In this document: positions 16,426-26,900 of the stretch, one piece after another | How positions within the stretch are numbered: the first letter of the stretch is position 1 | Layout of the letters: each line of letters begins with the position of its first letter | IMG/VR virus record: IMGVR_UViG_3300027747_000047 | Coordinates: 1-45,078 of that record | DNA length: 45,078 bases | DNA from: a virus | Direction: 5' to 3' (one strand) | The notes under the pieces: model-generated | What the model saw: only the letters and a program-made list of their open reading frames with translations | Told to the model about the DNA's origin: nothing | Database searches by the model: none | Position numbers and translations under genes: made by a program

Positions 16426-18183
16426 ATGAGCCTACAACTTGCTGCCAAACATTTAGCATCCCACGGTCGTGGCAAAGACAAGATGCTCGTCCATATGGAC
16501 AAAGGCGAAGTAGCCAGCCTTCAAAAAATTGCTATGGCTCATGGTGGGTCTTTAACTATCAATCCGCAAACTGGACTTCCTGAAGCGGGATTCCTTTCCG
16601 CTATTTTGCCTATGGTTGCTGGCGCGGGCCTAATGATGATTCCCGGTATGCAAGCATGGGGAGCCGCTGGTATTGTTGGCGCACTGCAAACAGCGCGTAC
16701 AGGTAGTTTGAAGCAAGGCATTATGGCTGGCCTCGGCGCTTATGGTGGCGCTGGTCTGGCTGGTTCGGCTGGTGCTGCCGGTGCTTCGCAAGTGGGAGTA
16801 AATGCAACAAACGCAGGGGCATCGGCTGCTCAGGGGCTAGAGGCTACAGAAGCCGCACGTTCCGCCGCTAATATTGCCGCTCAACAAAGTGCTGTACCTT
16901 CTATAGCAGCAACAACTGGAAACGTGGCGGCGGGGGCAACGCCTCTTGCAAGTTCTACTCAAGCTTTTAATGCTGCTACGCAAGGTGGGGTCAATGGGCT
17001 TACGATGACTCCCGCAGAATCATTTGGGGCAACAAACCCGACAGCAGGTATCCAACCGGCTCAAGCAGTACAAGCAGCGGGTGGGCCACAATATAACATT
17101 GATGGCATGGGGTTAAGTTCTCCCACACCGACACCGACGGCAACACCATCATCTTTTGCAGACATGAACGCCGCCGATCGTGCTTCAGCTATTAGAAGCG
17201 GTGCATCGTTTAGTAACGCAGGTGATTTTATTTCTGCAAACCCCAAAACTTCCGTTGCTGCTCTTGGAAGCGTAGCCTACGGTATGAAAAAAGATCCCGC
17301 AGCGCCAGCCGCACCAGACAAAGATATGGGTCAGCGGTATTCATACAGCGCGGACAAAACAAACCCATTACCTGCCCCTGACGTACCTTCGTACGATCAA
17401 ATGTTATACGGAAGTGGTAATTACGGTCGTCAACAAAAGTATTTCAGCCCTTCGTACTCCCCAATTTCTGCTTCTGCGGCTAAAGACCTCTACCATTTTG
17501 CTGGTGGTGGACCTGTTGAGCAGATGTCTAACCAAGCCACGTTAGGTGCAAATACCATGTACCCAATGGCAAACATGACTACATCGTCTTTTGCTACGCC
17601 CTATCAAGACCCCCGCTCTACTAATATGATGCAAAGCATGGCTCCGTCTGGTGGCGGCACTGTGGACGCTATGTCTGGTGAACCTAACATGCAGGGCACT
17701 CGGTTGGCTGGGGGTGGTATTGGACGTTCAGATTTTGACGTACCTGATGATCAACCTGTTGGTCCTTTAGGCTCGTTGCTTCGCGGGTTAAGAACAAAAC
17801 AACAAGACGCAAACCCCGGGCTTAAATACGCTTACAACCCTGACGATCAGCAGTATGTTCAACAGCAGGCAACAGGAGGACTCTCCGATGCGCACTATAA
17901 CTTGGGTGGTTATTCTGATGGCGGGCGCTTACTTCGCGGGCCGGGGGATGGCGTATCTGATTCGATACCTGCTGTGATTGGCAAAAAGCAACCCGCTCGT
18001 TTAGCCGACGGTGAATTCGTAGTTCCAGCCCGTATTGTTTCTGAGTTGGGCAATGGCTCCACTGAAGCTGGTGCTCGTAAGCTATACGCAATGATGGACA
18101 GAATCCAGTCAGCACGTAAGAAGACAGTAGGTAAAGATAAGGTTGCACATAACAGCCGTTCTTCTAAATATTTACCTGCATGA
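16426..18183 (+). CDS. Putative internal virion (ejection) protein
   Basis: This 585-residue protein follows GAGG. Residues 1-60 have the motif HGRGKDKMLVHMDKGEVASLQKIAMAHGGSL...NPQTGLPEAGF. A hydrophobic, Gly/Ala-rich stretch (54-125) could insert into membranes. A low-complexity Ala/Gln/Thr region follows, then several (A/L)GGG elements. The conserved C-terminal block runs RGPGDGVSDSIPAVIGKK, RLADGEFVVPARIVSELGNGS, KLYAMMDRIQSAR. This block recurs in large virion proteins of many phages. Together with the two genes downstream it resembles a set of proteins ejected with DNA, but that assignment rests on composition and order, not on a catalytic motif. Its stop overlaps the next start. Confidence 0.5.
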   Translation: MSLQLAAKHLASHGRGKDKMLVHMDKGEVASLQKIAMAHGGSLTINPQTGLPEAGFLSAILPMVAGAGLMMIPGMQAWGAAGIVGALQTARTGSLKQGIMAGLGAYGGAGLAGSAGAAGASQVGVNATNAGASAAQGLEATEAARSAANIAAQQSAVPSIAATTGNVAAGATPLASSTQAFNAATQGGVNGLTMTPAESFGATNPTAGIQPAQAVQAAGGPQYNIDGMGLSSPTPTPTATPSSFADMNAADRASAIRSGASFSNAGDFISANPKTSVAALGSVAYGMKKDPAAPAAPDKDMGQRYSYSADKTNPLPAPDVPSYDQMLYGSGNYGRQQKYFSPSYSPISASAAKDLYHFAGGGPVEQMSNQATLGANTMYPMANMTTSSFATPYQDPRSTNMMQSMAPSGGGTVDAMSGEPNMQGTRLAGGGIGRSDFDVPDDQPVGPLGSLLRGLRTKQQDANPGLKYAYNPDDQQYVQQQATGGLSDAHYNLGGYSDGGRLLRGPGDGVSDSIPAVIGKKQPARLADGEFVVPARIVSELGNGSTEAGARKLYAMMDRIQSARKKTVGKDKVAHNSRSSKYLPA

Positions 18184-18662
18184 GCGACAACCGCTTAGCC
18201 CCAGAATGGGTGGAGAAACGAAACGAGCTACGTGAAAGAGCTTGTTGCGGGGATAGCAACGCTTTGGTATTCCTAAGCACCGTTATGGATGCGGTTGAGA
18301 TTTGGGACGATCTTGTAGATAAGGACAAAGATGTTAAGGGTGACGACATAAATCGAGTGTTCCTAAACCTAATGTTCTTTATGCCTCAGAATCCGTTCTT
18401 TGAACGTAACAAAGGGTACTTGTTGCCCATAATGATGACTTGTATAAACGCTTGGTTAGACTCAAACGACTTGCAGAAATCTCCTGTCAAACGTGATCTT
18501 CAAGCTGCGTGGTGGTTAAAACAAATGGGCGTTGAGCTATATGGCTCAGTCGCATTCTTAATGGGTGGCTTTAGCCACATGCGTGAAATCTCACTAGAAG
18601 CCCGTACTGTACTGGCGCACGAAGATTTCGCGGATTTCTTACAGGAGCATAACCATGCCTGA
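18180..18662 (+). CDS. Conserved all-helical virion-region protein, function unknown
   Basis: This 160-residue protein begins at an ATG inside the stop of the previous gene (ATGA), with no obvious ribosome-binding site, so coupling is likely. The sequence is predicted helical throughout: EWVEKRNELRERACCGDSNALVFL, WDDLVDKDKDV, NLMFFMPQNPFF, INAWLDSN, AWWLKQMGVELYGSVAFLMGG. I recognise this protein from other aquatic phages, always between the two large internal virion genes, but no activity is known. It could be a chaperone or minor partner of these proteins. Eight bases overlap the next gene. Confidence 0.6.
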   Translation: MSDNRLAPEWVEKRNELRERACCGDSNALVFLSTVMDAVEIWDDLVDKDKDVKGDDINRVFLNLMFFMPQNPFFERNKGYLLPIMMTCINAWLDSNDLQKSPVKRDLQAAWWLKQMGVELYGSVAFLMGGFSHMREISLEARTVLAHEDFADFLQEHNHA

Positions 18663-20931
18663 TTTAGGTAACAGCCAACAACCAGCCGCAGAACAAAAGG
18701 CTAGTACAGAACTGCCCGAATGGGCGAAACCGTATGCTAAAGACATACTGGCTAAAGGTCAGGCGTTAACCGACGTCACCCAAAACCCCTATCAACAATA
18801 CGACCAAGCACGTATTGCAGGGTTTTCCCCAATGCAGCAGCAGGCTATGCAGAACGCCCAAGGCATGACAGTTGCCCCACAAACAGGTGAGGCTACTGCT
18901 GGCGCGACTATGGCTGGCATTGGTGGTTTAGGTGTTGCAGGTCAGGCTAACCCTTACGGATTCCAAAACCAAGTCGGTGGGTACATGAACCCCTACTTGC
19001 AAATGTCCTTGGCTCCTCAGTTAGCGGAGGCTAATCGTGCGTATGATATTGGTGCTACTAAACAGCAGAGCGCAGCTACGCAAGCCGGTGCGTTTGGCGG
19101 TTCCCGTGAAGCAATCATGGCTGCGGAGAATGAACGTAATCGTAATACGGGTCTAAACCAAATTGTCGGTCAAGGCTACAACACTGCATTCAATAACGCT
19201 CAACAGCAATACAACCAGAATTTGCAGAATCAACTTGCAGGTTTTGGTTTGATGAACCAAGCATCGTCCAATTTAGGCCAATTAGGTCAAAACCAGTACG
19301 GTCAAGAAATGGGTATCAATCAGTTGCAAGCTGGATACGGCGCGCAACAACAAGCCCAAGCACAAAAAGGTTTGGATACTGCGTACCAAGATTTTACCAA
19401 CCAACAGAACTATCCATACAAACAGTTGGGCTTCATGTCCGACATGATTCGTGGTTTACCACTGGGTCAGCAATCTACTACGCAGATGTATCAGGCTCCT
19501 CCTACTGGGCTGCAAGCTGCGGGTTCTTTGGGCTTGACTGCGTATGGACTTAACCAATTAAACAAAGCTGACGGCGGTTCAGTTTACGGGTACGCCGATG
19601 GTGGAGAAGTTAAACGCTATAACGGCGCTCATGATGACTCAGTAACAAGTTCGGATAACACCGAAGATATTATTGGTACGCTCAGCTTGAAACAACTACA
19701 AGACGCATTTCAAAATGCACAAGCGCGTGGTGACAAGCAAATGGCCATGTTGATTGCTCAACAGATAGAAAAAGTACAAGGGCAAGAAACAAACAAATCT
19801 ATACAAAATGGTATCGCTGGCGCTATGCCACAGCAAATGGCCGATGGTGTTGTGAACGCTGCTAAGGGTGGCATATTGGCTTTTGATGGTGAAGAAGGCT
19901 CACTTGTTGATTCTTCCCAAGGGCTCGGTGCGTTGTTGCCATCTAGAGGTAATCCAACTCAGTACGCTGCACTTACTAACATATACCCACAACTCCTTGC
20001 AAATGTGGCTGGGCAAAGACCCAAATACATGACTGATGACGAATACGATACCCGTACAAAAAAAGAAATGGCGTTGTATAGAGAAGCCGCAGGGCCAAGT
20101 TCCTACGGCAACATTGGTGATTTAGTTACCAAACTGGGTGAGCAAGGTAAAGAAAACTTATCACAAGGTAAAGGTCTAAGCGCTTTAAGGGCGGCACGTG
20201 GTATGTTAAAAGGTAACAATTTCTTGCGTGGCGTAGGCGAAGCCAGCGGAGAGTTTGCCGATGCTTATGCACCTATCCTTAAAGCCGACCAAGACCTCCA
20301 ACGCTCAATGATTGGCATGAGAATTAACTTGGCCGACGCAGAGCGCAAAGAAAACATTGGCGCATTTACTCAAGCCCGTACCGCAGCAGACGCAGCACGC
20401 AAATCTAATGATGCCGCAGAAGCCGCTCGCGGTAAGAAGGCTATGGACGTCGCTAACTTGGCGGCTCGTATGGCGTCTACTGTTAAACCGACTGGCACAG
20501 GTGGGGCTGGCGGGGCTGGCAAAGAACCTAAGTTCAACGAAGCTGCGCTTAAATTCAACATTGAAGACATGTTGAACAGAGAGAAACCAAAAGAAGGCGA
20601 ATCACCGAAAGCGTTTGAGGCTCGTATTAAAGCTGCTGCTGTTGCCAAAACTGCAACACAAATTAAGAACGATCCGCAACTTAAAGCTGCGGTTGATACA
20701 TTCCGTACCTCTGCAACTTCGGACACTGAGGTTGAGAAAGTAGTTAAGAGTTCTAAGTTTTCTGATCCAGATTGGACAAGGGCGTACGAAAACGGAGATA
20801 CTCAAGGCATGGCTAAAGCAGAAGACGCACTTGCTGCTAATATACGGAGTCGTCAAACTGCTACAAACCCAACAAAACCGGGTGGTGGCGGTGGAGGTTC
20901 TAACATAATCAATCTCGATAACCAACGATAA
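18655..20931 (+). CDS. Large internal virion (ejection) protein candidate
   Basis: This 758-residue protein has AGGAG with good spacing. The first 130 residues contain conserved WAKPYAKDILAKG, NPYQQYDQARIAGFSPMQQQAM and NPYGFQNQVGGYMNPY motifs, followed by a Gln/Ala/Asn-rich helical region (130-260; GGSREAIMAAENERNRNTG). A short ADGG repeat (ADGGSVYGYADGGEV, about 305-320) separates it from a mostly helical C-terminal half with Ala-rich, charged segments and a Gly-rich end. This arrangement and the location before the giant protein suggest an ejected or core protein comparable in role to T7 gp14/gp15. Sequence homology to those proteins is not visible. Confidence 0.5.
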   Translation: MPDLGNSQQPAAEQKASTELPEWAKPYAKDILAKGQALTDVTQNPYQQYDQARIAGFSPMQQQAMQNAQGMTVAPQTGEATAGATMAGIGGLGVAGQANPYGFQNQVGGYMNPYLQMSLAPQLAEANRAYDIGATKQQSAATQAGAFGGSREAIMAAENERNRNTGLNQIVGQGYNTAFNNAQQQYNQNLQNQLAGFGLMNQASSNLGQLGQNQYGQEMGINQLQAGYGAQQQAQAQKGLDTAYQDFTNQQNYPYKQLGFMSDMIRGLPLGQQSTTQMYQAPPTGLQAAGSLGLTAYGLNQLNKADGGSVYGYADGGEVKRYNGAHDDSVTSSDNTEDIIGTLSLKQLQDAFQNAQARGDKQMAMLIAQQIEKVQGQETNKSIQNGIAGAMPQQMADGVVNAAKGGILAFDGEEGSLVDSSQGLGALLPSRGNPTQYAALTNIYPQLLANVAGQRPKYMTDDEYDTRTKKEMALYREAAGPSSYGNIGDLVTKLGEQGKENLSQGKGLSALRAARGMLKGNNFLRGVGEASGEFADAYAPILKADQDLQRSMIGMRINLADAERKENIGAFTQARTAADAARKSNDAAEAARGKKAMDVANLAARMASTVKPTGTGGAGGAGKEPKFNEAALKFNIEDMLNREKPKEGESPKAFEARIKAAAVAKTATQIKNDPQLKAAVDTFRTSATSDTEVEKVVKSSKFSDPDWTRAYENGDTQGMAKAEDALAANIRSRQTATNPTKPGGGGGGSNIINLDNQR

Positions 20932-20939
20932 GGCGCGCC

Positions 20940-23900
20940 ATGCCTATTTATGAGTACAAAGGCCAGCAGTATGAAATGGCTACCGAAGACCCTGCTGCGG
21001 CTAAAGCCAAGATATTAGGTTATCTAGAAAAACAATCTGCCCCTGCTGAGGAAAAACCAGCGCCCGCCGAAAGAAAATTAGGGCTTTCATCTGCGTTGGC
21101 TAAGGATGATTCGTTTTCATCAATGCTATCCCGCGACAATAGCGGTATTCGTGCGCCTATTACTGCCGAAGATTACCTAAAAATTAAAAAAGAAAAAGAA
21201 CAAAGTGTCTTAGAAAAAACGCCGCTTCCACCTATTGCCTCTACGGAAGATAAACTTTTAAACCCTCAGTTTGTTAGCGCAGTAGAAGCACACCTTAATG
21301 CACTGCCCGCAGAAGAACGCGCTGGAGCATTAGCAAAACTAGCCGAATCTCCCACTGTTTATGGCCGCGCGGCTAAAGTAGTCGCTGGTAGGTATGAAGC
21401 GCTTGATAAAAATGTAAGCCCTACTCTGTCTAAATTTGATCCTCGACTTGAAGCGCAGAAACAGCGCTTTATGGAGCAAGGTAGATCGGAAGAAGACGCC
21501 ACCCGCGATGCTATGGGGCAGTCTACAGGAAATTTAAAGCGCGATTACCAGCAAATGACACGCGATGTGGTTGGAGAAAAAGCTGGGTTTTATGCTGCGG
21601 AACGCGCTAAAGAACTTGAAAACGCCGACTTCTTGGACCGAGTTGGTGCTGGAGTTCGTTCACAATATACAAAATCGGGTCTAGGTTTATTAAGTGCTTA
21701 CGCTGACTTAACTGGCGACAAACAGTTCAGTAAAGACTTGATGGGTGCACGCCGCATTGAGGATGCTCGTGAAGGTGCTATCCCACAGGGTAAGAGTATT
21801 TTTGAGAAGTCGGCTCAGGGAGCGATGACTAGTTTGGCTTCCCAAGCGCCATTCATAGCCATGACTGCAATGACTGGAGGCTCAGCGCCTTTATTAGCCC
21901 AAGCAGCCATCCAACAATTTGGCGACTCTTATAGCGAAGGCCGTTCCGCTGGTTTATCTGGTCAAGCTGCCGCTACGCGAGCAGTGGCTATGGCTACTGC
22001 CGAGGTGTTCTTTGAGCGTTTCGGTATGACTAAAGCCCTTGCAGGGTTGAAAGCGCACATTGCTAAGTATGGTGTAGATAGTGTTCCAAAGTATTTAGCC
22101 AGAGCTATTGCTACAGAAATTCCACCTGAATTAGCTACCACTGCTACGCAATACCTTACTGATATGGCCCCCAAGATTGGCCTCAATAAGAACCCAAGCC
22201 TTGCCGACTTCTACAAACAGATGGAAGAAACTGTACGCCAAACAGTGTTACAGGCGGGTGTTACTGCTGGCGGAACTGTTGCCCTTACTAAAGGCGCTCA
22301 AAAAGCAGGTGAAGCACTATCTAAGATTGGTGCCCCCCGTGAAGGCGCATATCAACGTGACTCAAGTTACGAAGGCTTGTCTGAACTAATTGCTAGGCAA
22401 AAAGGATTCTTGACTCCGCAAGATCAGCAACAGCGCCAGCGACAACAAGAAGAACAGCAACAAGAACAAGCCGCGCCACCTGATACTAGCCTAGGTGAAT
22501 TAGGAGAAGTGCGCCCAAGCACAGACTTACAACAGCCAGCACCACTTGCCGTAGCACCAGAAGCAAGGGAAGCTACGATTGCTCAGTTAGCCACAGAGAT
22601 TGCCGAGACACAAGGCGTCCCTGATGAAGACGCACGTCGTATGGCTGAGGCTAGGATTACTGCGCAAGAGCAACAACAAAAGCGCGACACCGCCAAACTT
22701 GCAGCTAAACCACAAGACGACAGAATCAGAGCCAGAGCGCAGGAGTTACTGTCAGAAGGCTATGTGCAAGACGCTCAAGAAGCTATTGATACAGCAAAAA
22801 CTCAAATACAAGACGAAGATGAAGCCGATGCGCTTGCCGAAAGTGAAGCTAAAGGAGAAACAAATGTTGGACAACCTAACGCAGCCCCAAGTGGAACAAG
22901 CGCTAAAGTGGCTGGCGCAACCAATAAAGAACCCACCGCCACAGGAGTTGGAGGAGGTGAACGACCTAGAGTGGTTCCTACTAAACCGGATGCTACTAGC
23001 GCTAATGGAAGAGAAACTCCAAAGCCCGCTACAGTAAGTTACGAAGGGCAAGATTACCTAGATACACCCCGTATTCGTTCGCTGATTAAAAAAGCCGACA
23101 ACATTAACAAGGCTGTGCCGTCTGTACCTGAGGGTATGACTCGTTTGTGGCGTGGTAACCGTCCCGGTGAAGTTGGTCAAAACCCATCGTTTACTAATTC
23201 TTTAGTCGGTATTGCGCTCCCATTTAATGAGTCATATGGCGGCGATCTATCCTATGTGGATGTGCCAACTGCAGACTTAAGTAAGTACGAATCTGTTGGG
23301 GCAGTAGCAAAAGGCGCTGAGTTTAGAGTTACTCCAGAGATTGCCGCCACTGCGCAAGTAGTCCCAGCTAAAAAGCGTGGGCCAAAAGGTCCTCGGTTAG
23401 CCGCAGAAGAAAAAGAAAAGAAGGCGGTAGAGAAGAAAGCCACCGATGCTTTGATTGGCAGAGCACGCCGTGCGCTTACTAGTATTACAAAACTATTTGA
23501 GGAACTGCCTAAGCAGTTAGCCGAAGGTAAAACTAATGAGGCTGCTGCGCGTGCAAAGATAACTACTGAAGTTACAAAGCTACTTAAAAACCAACAAGAG
23601 CTACGCGATGCTGGGTTGGCCGGTTCAGCAGAAGGCAAGCGCATCAAAAAGTTTTTAGAAGCCAACGCACGCGAAGTTTCAGCCGTACAAGCCAACTTAG
23701 CCGCTCAAGAAGAAAGCTTAACCGCTCAAGAATCTGGTGAAGAGGAAACTGGTGCATCTTCAACAATCAACAAAGAACCCGCCGACGAAAGAATAAGTAA
23801 GTTCACAACTGGCGCTCAAGCTGTAACGCATGTCATCAAGACAGGCTCGCCATTCCAAGCTCGGTTGGCTAAGCGCCTTCGCAGTTTTGTGCAGGGTGTT

Positions 23901-26900
23901 AAGTTTGTTGTACTGGAAGAAGGTCAAGAAATACCTGAGCAACTCAAGACTCCTAGAAATGCTAAGGCATGGGATCGTTCGATTGCGCTCTATATTGAGA
24001 ACTACAAGACAGGTGACCGCGTTATCTATGTGCGTGGCGCGTCATTTGGCAATTCTCAAGGTATCAACAACATCACTATCTTGCATGAACTCTTGCACGC
24101 TGCGACTAACCGCAAGTTGGCTATTGCATTTGAGTACATCAAAAAGGGTGTCTACCTAAACACTCCGGCAGTTAGAGCAGCGCAAGATTTAATCCGCATC
24201 ATGAACAGTGCGGCTCGTACATACGAAGACCTAGCTAAGCAGAAGAAGTTGTCGATGGATATGGTTGCGCTTCGCTATGACGGAGACATCTTCAACGACC
24301 CCCGTGAGTTTGTGTCCTATGGTTTAACCGACCCACAGATGCAGAACTTCTTGATGCAAGCGCACGGCTACGAGGCAGACATGCCATTCTTTACTCGGTT
24401 TGTTTCTGCACTGCGTGATCTGCTTGGTATGAAAGATACCGACATCAACGCACTGACCGACCTCATTGTCGCAACCGACAACATTTTGAAAGCGCGTGTC
24501 CCCGGAGTTCAAATAAACGGCCAGTCCGTCAGTAGCATGTTTGGATTTGGCAAAGGTAAGGATACGGAAGCTGACAGTACGTTTTCTATCAGTGGAGAAA
24601 CAGTAAGTGCTAAACCAAGTGCTAACGTCCAACGTCTTGCAAAAATGCTTGGTACTAAGTTATATGGCACACCCGAAGACATTACTACGGTATCGGTCAA
24701 AGAGCTGTTTCAAAACTCTTTTGATGCTATTAAAGAAGCTATTGAAAACGGTCAGGTTAAAAACGGTAAGGTTGCAATTAAGTTAGATAAAGATAAACGG
24801 ACTATCAACATTACTGACAACGGCCTCGGTATGCCCACTAGTGTGATGGGTAATCAGTTCTTGCAGATTGCTGGTACTGTAAAAGGTACATCCCGTGCGT
24901 CAGGTGGTCTTGGTGTTGCCAAGATGTTGTTCTTGTTTGAGAACAAAAAATTAGAAGTTGTTTCTTTACGCGATGGCAAACTGTCTCGATTGATTACTAC
25001 GGGCGACGAATTAAAAGCTGCTATGGCGGCAAACCCAGCTACTCTTTTAGAACAACTAAAAGATTTTCTTTCCCCGGAAGACATTCAAATTATTGCGCCC
25101 GCAATACAGGCAGCTATTACTCGTATGCGGGAAAATGGAGAAGTTGTACCCGAAATAAAAATTGAAACTTCTTCTGATTCAAAAGAGATTGAAAAATACA
25201 AAAACATATTCCCTGATGGGCATGGCACGTCTGTAACTGTTCAGATTCCTGAGACGTATGTTGACTCTTCCAGTGGCGACGAAAAGGATATTAAATTCCC
25301 CATTTCAGCTCATTACTATCCTGTGTTGGGGAAAAGCCCTTTATTTGACGACATAGAAGTTACGTTTGATAGAGGCTATGGTCCAGATAAATTATCTCTT
25401 GGTAAAAATTTTCCAATTGATGATTTCACACCTTTTGCAAATGTAAATTTTGCTTGGGGCACTGCGCGTGTCTATGTATCTAAAAAGATAGAAAGAAATT
25501 ATGGTGATAACACCCATGTACTATCTAATGGTTTATGGCAGTTTGATAGAACTATTTCAGATCGTCCCGGATTTGGTGGTAAGGCAATTCAACGCGATTT
25601 TTATATTGATGTATCTCCTTCTCCAGACGTTAAGCCTGAAGATGCTGGCTATCCGTTTGAATTAAACCGCCAAGGATTTTCAAAACAAGCCAATTCCGAC
25701 TTTGAAAAAATCTTTAATTACATCACTGCAATCTATAGCCAACTAGATTTGGCCGCAGGTATTAAAAACTTTGGCACAGTTCAGTATGTCAATCTAGACG
25801 GTAGCCTGACTACCGCAGAAATCCTTGAACCTAAAACGCCAGTATCTGATAACGCTTTTACTCTGATTAAACCCGGAGATAGCGTAGAAGTTCGTGAAGG
25901 AATTTTGTATGTCAACAATAGAAAGTTGCCGGAGCTTACTGCCGATGACTTGAAGAATACTGCGGTGCGCATTGATGAGTTGACTATTCCACAGAAAGAT
26001 ATCAACCCAAAGAAGGTCATGATTCATGACAACACTCGGTTCGAGATAGACGATAAAGTTTTAACGCAGCAGGGCTGGGATGTAGTAGTAATAGACAACG
26101 CATGGGTCGCTGTTAAAAACGGTAAAAAATACACTGAACCCGGTACGATGGAAGAGTTAGTAGCTCAGATGGAAGCTGACGGGGCAATAAAAACCGAATC
26201 TCTTTCTGACCGTGCTCGTGAAAAGTTTGGCGCTCGGTACGACAAATATCTTGCTGAGATAGGCCAAACATTCCAATTACTTCGTGGTGCTCTAGTAGCC
26301 GGTGGCCGTGGCGAATATGGTGATTTAGCAAGCCAAGCAATCGGTACAAGTATTGACAACGAGTATTACGGTGTTAGTATCATGGTCCCATTCAAGGGTA
26401 TGTTCATCAATCCGACGACGACCGACATGCGCGGCAGTCCTGAGGAAATTGCCATATCAATGATTGGTACAATGATCCACGAATTGGCTCACTTTAAAGC
26501 ACGCAATCACGGTGCCGAGTTTGCTAGTGAGATGCAGAGGGTAATGACCTTATTGAAGGTCTACCCTGCTATTGATTTAGACCAAGTCGAGAAAAACTTA
26601 ACTAAGCATGTCGCTAAGAACAAAGACATTTTTGACTTTTTAGATAAGGAGTTCCGTAGTGGAAATCTCAAACCTCGTGGAAACCGCTTCAAAGACGCTG
26701 GTGGGTACCAGCAAATTGAAAATGAAGGCTCTACTGAGTCAGTGGAAGGCACTAGCGGAGCAAGAGAAGGGTGGCGACCCAGCCTATCCCAAATCGCTGG
26801 GCCTAGCGATCAGAACGCTGGACAAATCGGCATCGGTGAAGGACTTGATAACGAAGCTCAAGAAGTCGGAGAGGTAGTAAGAAGTCAAAAGGCTATTGAG

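Noticed and set aside
22600-23037. 145-codon plus-strand frame inside the giant gene
   Set aside because: No ribosome-binding site or family; the surrounding 2,966-codon frame is continuous and conserved in motif order.
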